From positions 3,844,001-3,908,000 of the forward strand of contig CP116670.1 of assembly GCA_028370155.1 (NCBI GenBank): 64,000 bases of DNA, read 5' to 3'. Of the stretch, positions 31,329-41,831 are shown one piece after another (positions within the stretch are counted from its first letter, which is position 1; the number at the start of each line of letters is the position of its first letter). A program made the position numbers and the translations under genes. The notes beneath the pieces are model-generated. The model made no database searches and had not been told where the DNA came from. It saw only the letters and a program-made list of their open reading frames with translations. This stretch comes from Arthrobacter sp. OVS8 (GTDB taxonomy: Bacteria > Actinomycetota > Actinomycetes > Actinomycetales > Micrococcaceae).

Positions 31329-31485
31329 ACGGGAGGACCGGCGGGAGGCAAGGAAGGCCCTCTCCCTCTGCCCGCGCCCGTCGCGACGGCGGGTGAGCGG
31401 AGCAATTGGTTCTCAATTTACCCAAGACATTTTCTTCCGAGGCGAATAGGCTGAGCCTCTGAGGGCCGAGCGAGGGGAGACTTGG

Positions 31486-33275
31486 ATGCCCGGGAGCAGC
31501 CATCCGCCTGAGCCGCACGACATACGGCGGCCCCCATGGCGGGCTGCAATCCGGCGCCGGGTGCCCGGGTGGCTCGTGGCCGTGCTGCTGCTGGTGGTTC
31601 CGTTGCTGGTCATTGGCGGATGCACTCTGACCAGGGTCAGCGGCGACCCCTCCTCAGCGGAGCAACCGCCGCCGGAGTTCGTCACCGCCGCCGGTCGCGG
31701 CCTCGTCCTTGAGGGCCAGCCCACGCGGCTGAAGGCGGTGAACTTCTCGAACCACTACCACCGGGACCAGGACGGCGCCGAGCTCCTTAATTCCCAGCAC
31801 CATTCGGAAACCGACTTCGAGCGCGCGAAGGCAATCGGGTTCAACAGCATCCGGTTTGCCTTTGACGGGGACTGGTACGTCGACTCCCGGACGTTTTCTT
31901 CGAGTGGCTGGACCAAAACGTGGCGTGGGCCCGGCAGCACGACCTGCGCCTGATCCTGGACTTGCATACCCCGATCGGCGGCTTCTGGCTGGACCCCACC
32001 AGCGACGAGGTCAGTTTCGACATCTGGTCCGATCCCCAGCTGCAGCAGCAGAACGCAGACCTGTGGCGTGTGATCGCCGCCCGGTACAAAGATGAACCGG
32101 CCATCGCGGCATACGACCTGCTCAACGAACCGGTGACCACCGATGCGACCGGGGAACAGTGGAAAGCGCTGTCGCGGCAGCTGGTGGCCGCGGTGCGGTC
32201 GGAGGACCAAAACCACCTGCTGGTGGTGGGTGGAATCTACGGGGTCAACGGGAGCTACGGTACAGCGGGAATCGATCGGCACTTTCTTGTTGATGACAAG
32301 AACGTGGTCTACGACTTCCATTTTTACGAGCCGATCAGGTACACCCACCAATACGCGTCCTGGATTGAAGGCCCCGTCCAGGACGGTGGCCGCTATCCCG
32401 ATCCGAACGTGATCCTTCCGACCGGTGAGCGGGTTCTGCTGCCGCAAAGCCGCATCGCAACGACCTTCCTGCCCACCGGCACGTCAGGCTGGGCAGCGTA
32501 TGACAGTGGCATCGTGGCGATCGAGGACAGCAACGCAGTGGCGGCAGCGCCGATGCTTACCGCCCAGGGCGGGATGCGCGGAACGGCCCGGTTCGATGCG
32601 GTCACGGTGACCGAGTACGGCCCCGACGGGACCGAAATCCGGCAAATCGTGAGCGACCAGCTGGACAGCGACGCGGCGCTGGACTGGCATCAGTGGCAGT
32701 TCGGCGGGGACGCGGCGGCACCGCCGGAGTTCGCGCGGGAGACTGCCGGGTATCAGGACAACGGCAGTCTCTCCATCAGCAATGCCGCCGACGCCGAGGC
32801 GATCGCCGGGTGGAGCAACGATGCACACCTGTTCAAGGTGGTGCCCGGCAACAAGTACCGCATCCAGGGCCACATGCGGGGTGAGAACATTACCCCCTCA
32901 ACCGGTGCGGCCCCGCGGATCGGTCTCCTGCTGGACGTTTACGCCCGGTCGCCCGGAGCAGCCGGGAACGGTTTCCTCGAACGCGGCAAAGACTATTTGG
33001 CGTACCAGCTGGCGGAACATCTGCAGTTCGGCATCGACAACAACGTACCGATGTCGGTCATGGAGTTCGGCCTGGTCCGGCAGGCATTTGAAATGGAGGG
33101 CAAGGGCGGAGACCAGTGGGTCACCGACGTGCTCGAACTCCTGGACGACAACGGCCTGAGCTTCGCGTACTGGGAATACCACGGCACCCAGATGGGGCTT
33201 TACCTCAGCGGCACGGGCCTTCCGGGCGAACCTCATACAGCGCTCCAGGACACCCTCACCCGCGGCCTGCGCTGA
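31486..33275 (+). CDS. GH5-like glycoside hydrolase, membrane-anchored, with inserted domain (one apparent frameshift)
   Basis: Secreted cellulase-superfamily hydrolase. The basic N-terminus and LVAVLLLVVPLLVIGGC give a membrane anchor or lipoprotein signal. Barrel motifs are AVNFSNHYH, GFNSIRFAFDGDWYV, LILDLHTPIGG, AYDLLNEPV (acid Glu), VYDFHFYEP, MSVMEFGLV (nucleophile Glu) and FAYWEYHGTQ. Between YDFHFYEP and MEFGL lies an insert of roughly 170 residues with a beta-sandwich look (TARFDAVTVTEYG, YRIQGHMRGENI), perhaps a carbohydrate-binding module. The break is the T4 run at 31894-31897; repaired length is 596. Good ribosome-binding site GGGGAG. Ends 14 bases from the convergent GH4 gene; polysaccharide target not determinable. 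Confidence 0.82.
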
Positions 33276-33289
33276 ACCGCCCGGGTCGG

Positions 33290-34733
33290 CTAGGAGCCGT
33301 CTCCGGTGCTGTCGCTGTTGCTGCGCCAGAGTTGCAGGAGTTCCGGGAAGGCGGCCTCGTAGCCGGCCAGGAGTTTCGCCGCGAGCACGTCGGAATCGAC
33401 GAGGGGATGACGGGCGAAGGCGGCGAGGGCCGCCCCGCGCCGCCGGGTCCCGGACGCCGGCCCGGCGTCCTGCCCGGTGGCCTGCACAACGAGGCGTTCA
33501 ACATCCTTGACCCGCTGCATCAGTTCCAGCTGTGCGGGGGCCGGGCGGTCCTGCGGTAGCGGCACCACGCCGTCGGGCGTCACCCGGCAGGGAACCTCGA
33601 CGACGGCGTCCGCCGGCAGTCCCGGAATGGCCGGGACGCCGGCACCGCCGGTGCCGGCGTCTGTGTTGGAGGTGTTGGGCGTGTTCAGAATCAACTCCGC
33701 CGGGCCGCCGCCGGAGAGGGCGCGCATGACCGCGAGGGCGACGCGTTCGTAGCCGCCCCCGGCCAGGTCCGCCTCATCCCGGCGCTCGCCGGCGGGCGCG
33801 CCTCCGCGAGGTAGCCCTCTTCACGCGAGCGGCGTGCCGCGTCCCACAGCAGATAGGCCTGCCGCCCCGCCCCGGCGAGCCGCGGATAGAGCTCGGTCTG
33901 CTGCCGGTCGATGGATTCGCCGCGGGTGGTGGGGAGGACCGGATGCCGGCCAGGGCATGCTGGGTCTCGTAGTAGTAATAGAGGTACTCGTTGGGCAGGC
34001 ACCCCAGGCCCGCCACCAAGGGCTGCGGAAACAGCCGGCCCTCCTCGAAACCGGCCAATGCGTCCGCGTCGGCCAGCAGCCCGGGGAGCATGTCCCGGCC
34101 GCCGGACTCCAGGCGGTACAGCCAGCCGAGATGGTTCAGCCCGTAGTAGCCCACGCCGTCGAGCCGGCCCTCGGGCAGCACGACGCCGGCCGCGTTCGCC
34201 GCGCGGTACACCAGCCCGCCGGCTGAATCGCAGATGCCCACCACCTTGCGGCCGAGCACCGGGACCAGGGCTTCGGTGACCATCCCGGCCGGGTTCGTGA
34301 AGTTCAGCAGCCACGCGTCCGGGCAGTGCCGCCGCATTTGGGCAGCCAGATCCAGCATGCGGGGGATGGACCGCAACGCGTAGGAGATGCCGCCGGCACC
34401 CGTGGTTTCCTGGCCCAGGAGCCCCAGGTCCAGGGCCACCCGCTCATCGGCGGTGCGGCCGGCTGTCCCGCCGGGGCGGATCGCGGCAAACACCACGTCC
34501 GTCCCGGTCAGCGACTCGGCCAGGGACGTGGTGGCCCGGACCGCGGGAGGGGCGGCGCCGGGCGGCTGCAGCGCTGCTAACGAGCCCAGGACGGCCTCGA
34601 TGGCGGCGAGGCGGCCGGGATCGACGTCGTACAGCACCAGTTCCCGGACCAGCCCGGCGTAGGGACCCGCACAGAGCGCCCGGTAGACCAGCGGTACCCG
34701 GAATCCGCCGCCTCCGGCAATCATCAGCCGCAT
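33290..34733 (-). CDS. GH4 family 6-phospho-glycosidase (two apparent frameshifts)
   Basis: NAD- and metal-dependent glycosidase of family 4, which includes 6-phospho-beta-glucosidases and alpha-glycosidases. N-terminal Rossmann motif MIAGGGGFRVP; then LLNFTNPAGMVTEA, GICDSAGG (metal-binding Cys region) and YYGLNHLGWLYRL. Breaks are G run 33931-33934 and GGG 33794-33796; repaired length is 481 residues, ending WRSNSDSTGDGS. Phospho-beta-glucosidase is my best guess because of the gene company. Divergent from a PfkB kinase with 81 bases between, each start with its own close -10 box. Confidence 0.84.
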
Positions 34734-34739
34734 GCCGAC

Positions 34740-34745
34740 AGTCTA
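34740..34745 (-). promoter_or_regulatory. -10 box of probable leaderless GH4 promoter
   Basis: TAGACT (minus strand) ends 6 bases before the GH4 ATG, back to back with the PfkB -10 box. Confidence 0.5.
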
Positions 34746-34801
34746 TTCGCAGTGCTCCGTTCTGGCCCGTTGCACGCCTTTCCTGCGGTACCGGGACGGC
34801 G

Positions 34802-34807
34802 TAGTGT
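34802..34807 (+). promoter_or_regulatory. -10 box of probable leaderless PfkB promoter
   Basis: TAGTGT ends 7 bases before the ATG at 34815; no ribosome-binding site. Confidence 0.45.
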
Positions 34808-34814
34808 GCCATAC

Positions 34815-35904
34815 ATGGACGCGATACCGACGCAGCGTTTTGATCCGCTTTCCTCCGTCCGGACTCCGGCGGCCGAGGGCTTCGATTTGCTGCTGACCGG
34901 CACCGTTTTCCAGGACATCATTTTCACGGGCCTGCCGCACGCCCCGGTCGCCGGCACCGAGATCTGGAGCGACGGGATGGGCAGCTGCCCGGGAGGGGTG
35001 GCCAACCAGGCCATCGCCGCGGCGCGGCTCGGGTTGCGCACCGGGCTGGCGGCCGCGTTCGGTGATGACGGCTACGGCGACTACAACTGGAAGATCCTGT
35101 CCGCGCAGGAACACGTGGACCTGTCCTTGTCCCGGCGGGTGCCGGGCTGGCACTCGCCGGTCACCGTGTCCCTGAGCGTGGAGCACGACCGGTCCATGGT
35201 GACGCACGGCCACCCGGCCCCGGTGAGCTCCAGTGAACTGATCGGCTGCCCTCCTCCGGCGCTCGCCGCCGTCGCCGAGCTCGGCGAGCAGCTGGAACCG
35301 TGGGCGCTCGACGCGTATAAGGCCGGGGTGCGGCTGTTCGGCGACGTCGGGTGGGATCCCACCGGCGTCTGGTCCTCCACCCGGCTGGACAACCTGCAGT
35401 ACTTCCACGCCTTTATGCCGAACCAGCACGAAGCCATGGCCTTCACGGGGAACGACAACCCCTGGGCTGCCCTCTACGCCCTGGCGGACAGGGTGCCGGT
35501 CGCCGTCGTGACCCTCGGGTCCCAAGGGGCCATGGCCGTGGACTCTGAATCGGGCGAAGAGGAGTGGGTGCCGTCGCTGCCGGTGTCCGCCTTCGATCCG
35601 ACCGGCGCGGGGACTGCTTCGGCGCCGCTTTCATCGTCGGCTGCCTGGCGGGCTGGCCGCTCGGCGACCGGCTGCGGTTCGCGAACCTCTGCGCGGCGTT
35701 GGCCGTCCAGGAAGTCGGCGGCTCGCTGGCCGCACCCGGCTGGGGGACATCGCGGACTGGTGGCAGCGGGCCAACGCCCGCAAGGAACGGCAGAGCAGCC
35801 AGTGGCTCCGGCGCTACAGCTTCCTGGAGGACATCATCCGTGACGTGCCTCAGGAGGCGCAGCGGCGGGCGACGGCGACCATCGCGCACCTGTCGGATGC
35901 GTAG
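34815..35904 (+). CDS. PfkB-family carbohydrate kinase (two apparent frameshifts)
   Basis: Ribokinase-superfamily sugar or nucleoside kinase; exact substrate unknown. Sugar-binding start FDLLLTGTVFQDIIFTGLP and CPGGVANQAIAAARLGLRTGLAAAFGDDGYGDY, and the C-terminal signature repairs to DPTGAGDCFGAAFIVG, where Asp is the catalytic base. Breaks are G runs 35609-35612 and 35742-35746; repaired length is 363 residues. Divergent from the GH4 gene, suggesting that the two handle the same glycoside: one cleaves, one phosphorylates. Confidence 0.85.
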
Positions 35905-35921
35905 GTAGGCGGGGCTCCCGC

Positions 35922-36177
35922 GCTGGACATGCCCTCCGTGAGGGGCGGGGAATGGACATAGTGGCGTTGTGCCCAGTCGTGGGCGCGACCACTGAGCATG
36001 TCCCCCTGGCCAGCATGGGCTGGCCCGGCTCTGGGTCTTGCCCGGACCAGGATGGGGCTGGACATGCCCTCCGTGAGGGGAAGGGAATGGACATAGTGGC
36101 GTTGTGCCCAGTCGTGGGCGTGAACACTGAGCATGTCCCTCTGTGGACAGGCCGCGACCACTGAGCATGTCCCCCGG
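35922..36177. repeat. Complex tandem intergenic repeat (GGACATGC/GCATGTCC family)
   Basis: Fills most of the 342-base gap between the kinase and alr. Two near-identical units of about 83 bases (35922-36006 and 36057-36139, period 135) begin with GGACATGCCCTCCGTGAGG, carry ATGGACATAGTGGCGTTGTG and a small hairpin GCCCAGTCGTGGGC, and end GAGCATGTCC, complementary to the start. A third, partial copy (36153-36174) repeats the last 22 bases of unit 1 exactly. No believable gene lies here; open frames through it encode the repeat. Confidence 0.85.
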
Positions 36178-36234
36178 GAGTGGGCGGGGATGCCGCCCCG
36201 GTGGCCCGAATTAAGCCGCATGCGCCGCCACCCC

Positions 36235-36240
36235 TAGAAT
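36235..36240 (+). promoter_or_regulatory. -10 box of probable leaderless alr promoter
   Basis: TAGAAT ends 6 bases before the alr GTG; no ribosome-binding site. Confidence 0.55.
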
Positions 36241-36246
36241 CGTTAA

Positions 36247-37463
<1,217 letters not shown>

Positions 37464-37467
<4 letters not shown>

Positions 37468-38164
37468 GCCAGGCGGCCTGGGAACGGACCCTGGAGGTCC
37501 GGACCGCGGAGGAGACCCACGCCCTCGGGGCCGGGCTGGGCGCCCAGCTGCAGGCCGGGGACCTGTTGGTCCTCACCGGTGAGCTGGGAGCGGGGAAGAC
37601 CACCTTCACCCAGGGACTGGGGAGGGCCTCGGGGTCCGGTCCGGCATCATCTCGCCGACCTTCGTGCTGGTCCGCATCCACCCGAACCTGCCCAATGGTC
37701 CCCGGCCCGGCGGCCCGGACCTGGTGCATGTGGACGCGTACCGGCTGGGTTCGGCCTCGGAAATCGACGACATCGACCTGGAAAACACCATGGACAGCGC
37801 CGTGACCGTGGTGGAGTGGGGCCGCGGCCGGGTGGAGCACCTGAGCGAGAGCCGGCTGGAGGTGGACCTGCTCCGCAGCCTGGGTGGCAGCACCCGCGCG
37901 CCGGAAGCCGCCGCTCATGAGGCCGCCGGTCCCGAAGCGGCCCGCCCGGAAAACGGCCGGGACACCCCAGCGGCACTGACTCCCGAGGTGCTGGATTTCG
38001 ACACCGACGACGACGACGAGCCCCGCAAAATCGTCATCCGCGGCTTCGGTCCCCGCTGGGTGGACCCGCCCGTGCTGACTTCGCCCGCTGCGCCCGCCTC
38101 GCCCGTGCCGCCCGCCGCGTCCGCTGAAACCGCGCCCCTGCCCCACTCCCTGGAAGGGAACTGA
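37464..38164 (+). CDS. tsaE: tRNA t6A synthesis ATPase TsaE with long C-terminal extension (one apparent frameshift)
   Basis: ATPase needed with TsaB and TsaD for threonylcarbamoyl-adenosine at tRNA position 37. Walker A is LTGELGAGKTTFTQGLG; the repaired stretch VRSGIISPTFVLVRIHP and LVHVDAYRLGSASEIDDID are family hallmarks; VVEWGRGRVEHLSE follows. After about residue 150 there is an Ala/Pro/Glu-rich extension, including DTDDDDEPRKIVIRGFGPRW, making 233 residues against about 150-160 in model bacteria. The break is the G run 37619-37622. Coupled to alr (GTGA) and to tsaB (TGATG). Confidence 0.92.
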
Positions 38165-38834
38165 TGCTGATCCTTGCCATCGACACCTCGGCCGTGGCCA
38201 GCGCCGCGCTCGTCTCCGATGACACCCTGGAATCCGTCGTGGGCAGCTTCTCCACCGAGGACACCCGGAGCCACGCGGAGGTCCTGGCACCGGGAATCGA
38301 GGCGCTCCTCGCGGACGCCGGCCTTACCGGGGCCGACGTCGACGCCGTGGTCACCGGGGTGGGGCCCGGCCCGTTCACCGGGTTGCGCTCGGGCATCGTC
38401 ACCGCCCGCACCCTCGCCTTCGTCTGGGGCAAGCCCCTCTACGGACTCATGAGCCTGGACGCCATCGCCCTGGAGGTGGCGGAGTCCACCGACGCGGCGC
38501 CGGAGTTCATCGTCGCCACGGACGCGCGGCGCAAAGAGGTCTACTGGGCCCGGTATGCCCTCAGCGCCGGCCAGCTGCCGCTGCTTGTGGACGGCCCGCA
38601 CGTCGGCTTCGCCGCGGACCTCCCCGAGCTTCCGGTCTACGGCGCCGGTGCCGGCCTCTATGCCGGCGTCGTCAAGGCCGTCCCGGGTTTCAGTTCCCGC
38701 CAGCCGGAGGCCCTCTCGCTGGGCCAGTTCGCCCTCGCTCGGCTGGACACGGGGAGCAGCTGCTCGACTCCACGCCGCTGTACCTGCGCGAGTCCGACGC
38801 CCAGGTGCCCGGCCCGCGGAAGAGGGCGCTGTGA
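38164..38834 (+). CDS. tsaB: tRNA t6A synthesis protein TsaB (one apparent frameshift)
   Basis: Non-catalytic partner of TsaD in t6A formation; ASKHA fold. LILAIDTSAVASAALV, then VVTGVGPGPFTGLRSGIVTARTLAF, the family signature, and IVATDARRKEVYWARY. The break is the G run 38751-38754; repair gives LDTGEQLLDSTPLYLRESDA and 223 residues. Its TGA overlaps the rimI GTG. Confidence 0.93.
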
Positions 38835-39415
38835 ACGCCAGGTCCGCAGGACAGGATGCGGAACAGAACTCAGGACACGACGCCGGACAGAATGCAGGAC
38901 ACGACACCGGCCCGGCACGGCTGCCCGGCGGGGTGACCCTGCGGGACATGACTGCCGCGGACATCCCTGCCGTGCATGAACTGGAGCGCAGGCTGTTCCC
39001 CGTGGACGCCTGGCCGCTGCAGATGTTCTCCGCCGAACTGGCGCAGGCCGCCACCCGGCACTACGTCGTGGCCGAACTGGCCGGGCGGATCGTGGGCTAC
39101 GCCGGGCTGATGTGCATCCGGCCCATCGCGGACGTCCAGACCATCGCCGTCGTCCCGGAACAGGAAGGCAAGGGGATCGGCTCGGCGCTGCTCACCGAAC
39201 TCATCCGCGAAAGCCTGCTCCGCCGCGCCGACGACGTGCTCCTGGAAGTCCGCGCCGACAACCCCCGCGCCCAGCAGCTCTACCGCCGCTACGGATTCGA
39301 ACAGATCCACGTCCGGCCCCGGTACTACCGCGACGGCGTCGACGCGCTGATCATGCGGCTCCGGCTCGGCGCTCCCGAACCAGACACGACGCCCACGGAA
39401 GCAGGCCGCCCATGA
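38831..39415 (+). CDS. rimI: Ribosomal-protein-S18-alanine N-acetyltransferase RimI
   Basis: GNAT enzyme acetylating the N-terminus of S18, usually encoded beside tsaB and tsaD. About 194 residues, intact. VTLRDMTAADIPAVHELERRLF, then IADVQTIAVVPEQEGKGIGSALL (acetyl-CoA loop) and LEVRADNPRAQQLYRRYGFE. The first 30 residues are an odd low-complexity repeat of Gly, Asp, His, Gln and Asn (GHDAGQNAGHDTG), encoded by an imperfect short DNA repeat; a start after it cannot be excluded. GTG overlaps the tsaB stop; its TGA overlaps the tsaD ATG. Confidence 0.9.
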   Translation: MNARSAGQDAEQNSGHDAGQNAGHDTGPARLPGGVTLRDMTAADIPAVHELERRLFPVDAWPLQMFSAELAQAATRHYVVAELAGRIVGYAGLMCIRPIADVQTIAVVPEQEGKGIGSALLTELIRESLLRRADDVLLEVRADNPRAQQLYRRYGFEQIHVRPRYYRDGVDALIMRLRLGAPEPDTTPTEAGRP

Positions 39416-40533
39416 ACAGCCCCCAGCACGACGGGCCGCTGGTCCTCGGCATCGAATCCTCGTGTGACGAGACCGGCGTCGGCATTGTCCGCGGAACACA
39501 GCTGCTGACCAACACCGTGTCCTCCTCCATGGACGAACACGTCCGGTTCGGCGGCGTGATTCCCGAGATCGCCTCCCGGGCACACCTGGACGCCTTCGTC
39601 CCCACCCTCCGCGAAGCCCTGGCCGAGGCCGGAGTGACGCTGGGGGACATCGACGCGATCGCCGTCACGTCCGGACCGGGACTCGCCGGAGCCCTGATGG
39701 TCGGGGTGTGCGCGGCCAAGGCGCTCGCCGTCGCCACGGGCAAACCGCTCTACGCCATCAACCACCTCGTCGCGCACGTCGGCGTCGGGCTGCTCCAGAC
39801 GGACGACGGCGGCCCGCAGGCCTTCGCGGCCAACGCTCTGCCCGCGAACGCTTTACCGGAAAACTTAGGCGCCCTGCTGGTCTCCGGCGGGCACACCGAA
39901 ATCCTGCGGATCCGGAACATCACCGCGGACGTGGAGCTGCTCGGATCCACGATCGACGACGCAGCCGGCGAAGCCTACGACAAGGTGGCGCGGCTCCTGG
40001 GCCTGGGTTACCCGGGCGGGCCGGCCATCGACAAGCTGGCACGCACCGGAAATGCCAAGGCAATCCGCTTCCCGCGCGGCCTGAGCCAGCCCAAATACAT
40101 GGGGACCGCGGACCAGCCCGGCCCGCACCGCTACGACTGGTCCTTCAGCGGTCTCAAGACCGCCGTCGCCCGCTGCGTGGAGCAATTCGAGGCACGCGGC
40201 GAGACCGTGCCCGTGGCGGACATCGCCGCGGCGTTCCAGGAAGCAGTGGTGGACATCATCACGTCCAAAGCGGTGCTGGCCTGCCGGGAGAACGGCATTA
40301 CCGAGCTGCTGCTGGGCGGCGGCGTGGCGGCCAATTCACGGCTGCGCCAGCTCACGGAACAGCGCTGCAGCGCCGCCGGAATCCGGCTGACCGTCCCGCC
40401 GCTGGCCCTGTGCACCGATAACGGCGCAATGGTGGCGGCCCTCGGCGCCCAGCTGGTGATGGCCGGGATCGCGCCGAGCGGCATCGGCTTCGCACCGGAC
40501 TCCTCGATGCCGGTCACCACCGTCTCGGCCTGA
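39412..40533 (+). CDS. tsaD: tRNA N6-adenosine threonylcarbamoyltransferase
   Basis: Catalytic enzyme of t6A synthesis. 373 residues, intact. VLGIESSCDETGVGIV, the metal-binding NHLVAHVGVG, LLVSGGHTEILRI, DDAAGEAYDKVARLLGLGYPGGPAIDKLA, FSGLKTAV and LLGGGVAANSRLR are all TsaD/Gcp signatures. An Ala/Asn/Pro-rich insert (AANALPANALPENL) lies near residue 140. Last gene of the alr-tsaE-tsaB-rimI-tsaD run, where every junction overlaps. Confidence 0.97.
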   Translation: MNSPQHDGPLVLGIESSCDETGVGIVRGTQLLTNTVSSSMDEHVRFGGVIPEIASRAHLDAFVPTLREALAEAGVTLGDIDAIAVTSGPGLAGALMVGVCAAKALAVATGKPLYAINHLVAHVGVGLLQTDDGGPQAFAANALPANALPENLGALLVSGGHTEILRIRNITADVELLGSTIDDAAGEAYDKVARLLGLGYPGGPAIDKLARTGNAKAIRFPRGLSQPKYMGTADQPGPHRYDWSFSGLKTAVARCVEQFEARGETVPVADIAAAFQEAVVDIITSKAVLACRENGITELLLGGGVAANSRLRQLTEQRCSAAGIRLTVPPLALCTDNGAMVAALGAQLVMAGIAPSGIGFAPDSSMPVTTVSA

Positions 40534-40557
40534 GGCCGCGCGACGTGACGGCCGGGC

Positions 40558-41709
40558 CTAAGCCTCGGGGCCCTTGCGCATCCGCTTGACCAGGTCCAGT
40601 ACGACGGCGCGCAGGTCGCCGCCGTGTTCCGCCGCCACGCGCCGCTGCCGCTGGTATCCGGCGCCACGCTCGACGATCTTCAGGACGTCGGCCAGCTCGG
40701 CGGTGCAGCCCAGTTTCACCGCGACGGGTTCAAGGCGCGCCACGGTCTCACGGATGTGCTCGGTAACCAGCTGCTCGTTGCCCGCGGCGTCGAGGATGAT
40801 GATGGCGTCCAGGCCATAGCGGGCCGCCCGCCATTTATTCTCCTGGACATGCCAGGGTGGCATGGTGGGGATGGTGCCGCCGTTGTCCAGCGTCGTGGAA
40901 AACTCGTCGACCAGGCACTGCGTCAGGGCGGCGATGGCGCCGACTTCCTCGAGCGTGGCCAGGCCGTCGCAGATGCGCATCTCGATGGTGCCGAAGTGCG
41001 GGACCGGCCGGATGTCCCAGCGGATCTCCGAGAGCGAATCGATCACGCCGGTGGTGAACATGTCCTGGGCGTACGCCTCGAAGTCTTCCCAGCTGGAGAA
41101 CTGGAAGGGCAGCCCGGCGGTCGGCAGCTGCTGGAACATCAGCGCCCGCTGGGAGGCGTATCCGGTGTCCTCGCCGCCCCAGAACGGGCTGGAAGCGGAG
41201 AGCGCCTGGAACTGCGGGAAGTAGTTCACCAGCCCGTCCAGTACGGGGAGGACCTTGTCGCGGCTGTCCAGGCCGACGTGCACATGGACGCCGTAGATCA
41301 CCATCTGGCGGCCCCACCACTGCGTGCGGTCAATGAGTTTGGCGTAGCGTTCCTTGTCGGTCACCGGCTGCAGCTGCGGAGGGCTGAACGGGTGGCTGCC
41401 GGCGCAGAAGATTTCGACGCCCATGGGATCGGTGACGTCCCGGACGGCGGCGAGGGAACTGCTCAGGTCAGCTTTGGCCTCGGCCACGGTGTTGCAGATT
41501 CCGGTGACCAGTTCCACCGTGTTCAGCAGCAGCTCCTGCTTGATGTGCGGGTGCTCGTCGTCCTCGTTCAGCTCGGGATGCTTCGCGGCGACACCGCGGA
41601 GGACCTCCTTGGCCACGGACGCCAGCTCCCCGGTTTCGGCGTCCACCAGGGCGAGTTCCCATTCCACACCAAGAGTTGATTGCCTGGATGAAGCGAAATC
41701 AATCTTCAT
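40558..41709 (-). CDS. YbdK-type carboxylate-amine ligase (glutamate-cysteine ligase GCS2 family)
   Basis: ATP-grasp-like ligase of the GCS2/YbdK family, 383 residues, intact. LGVEWELALVDAETGEL, EDDEHPHIKQELLLNTVELVTGIC, YGVHVHVGLDSRDKVLPVLDGL and GTIEMRICDGLATLEEV match the family. E. coli YbdK makes gamma-glutamylcysteine only weakly, and mycothiol producers do not need glutathione, so the true substrate is open. ATG after GAAGGGA. Convergent with tsaD, divergent from the hexosaminidase. Confidence 0.87.
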   Translation of the reverse strand: MKIDFASSRQSTLGVEWELALVDAETGELASVAKEVLRGVAAKHPELNEDDEHPHIKQELLLNTVELVTGICNTVAEAKADLSSSLAAVRDVTDPMGVEIFCAGSHPFSPPQLQPVTDKERYAKLIDRTQWWGRQMVIYGVHVHVGLDSRDKVLPVLDGLVNYFPQFQALSASSPFWGGEDTGYASQRALMFQQLPTAGLPFQFSSWEDFEAYAQDMFTTGVIDSLSEIRWDIRPVPHFGTIEMRICDGLATLEEVGAIAALTQCLVDEFSTTLDNGGTIPTMPPWHVQENKWRAARYGLDAIIILDAAGNEQLVTEHIRETVARLEPVAVKLGCTAELADVLKIVERGAGYQRQRRVAAEHGGDLRAVVLDLVKRMRKGPEA

Positions 41710-41818
41710 GTGGTCCCTTCATTGTTTAGCTGTCCTTTTGCCGCCCCGACCTGCAACGTCATGGGCGGAGCCGCCGGACAGTTGGCGAGGCAACAGTGGT
41801 CCAAGTCTAGTGCAGGGG

Positions 41819-41824
41819 TAACAT
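41819..41824 (+). promoter_or_regulatory. -10 box of probable leaderless hexosaminidase promoter
   Basis: TAACAT ends 7 bases before the GTG at 41832. Confidence 0.45.
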
Positions 41825-41831
41825 CGAGCCG

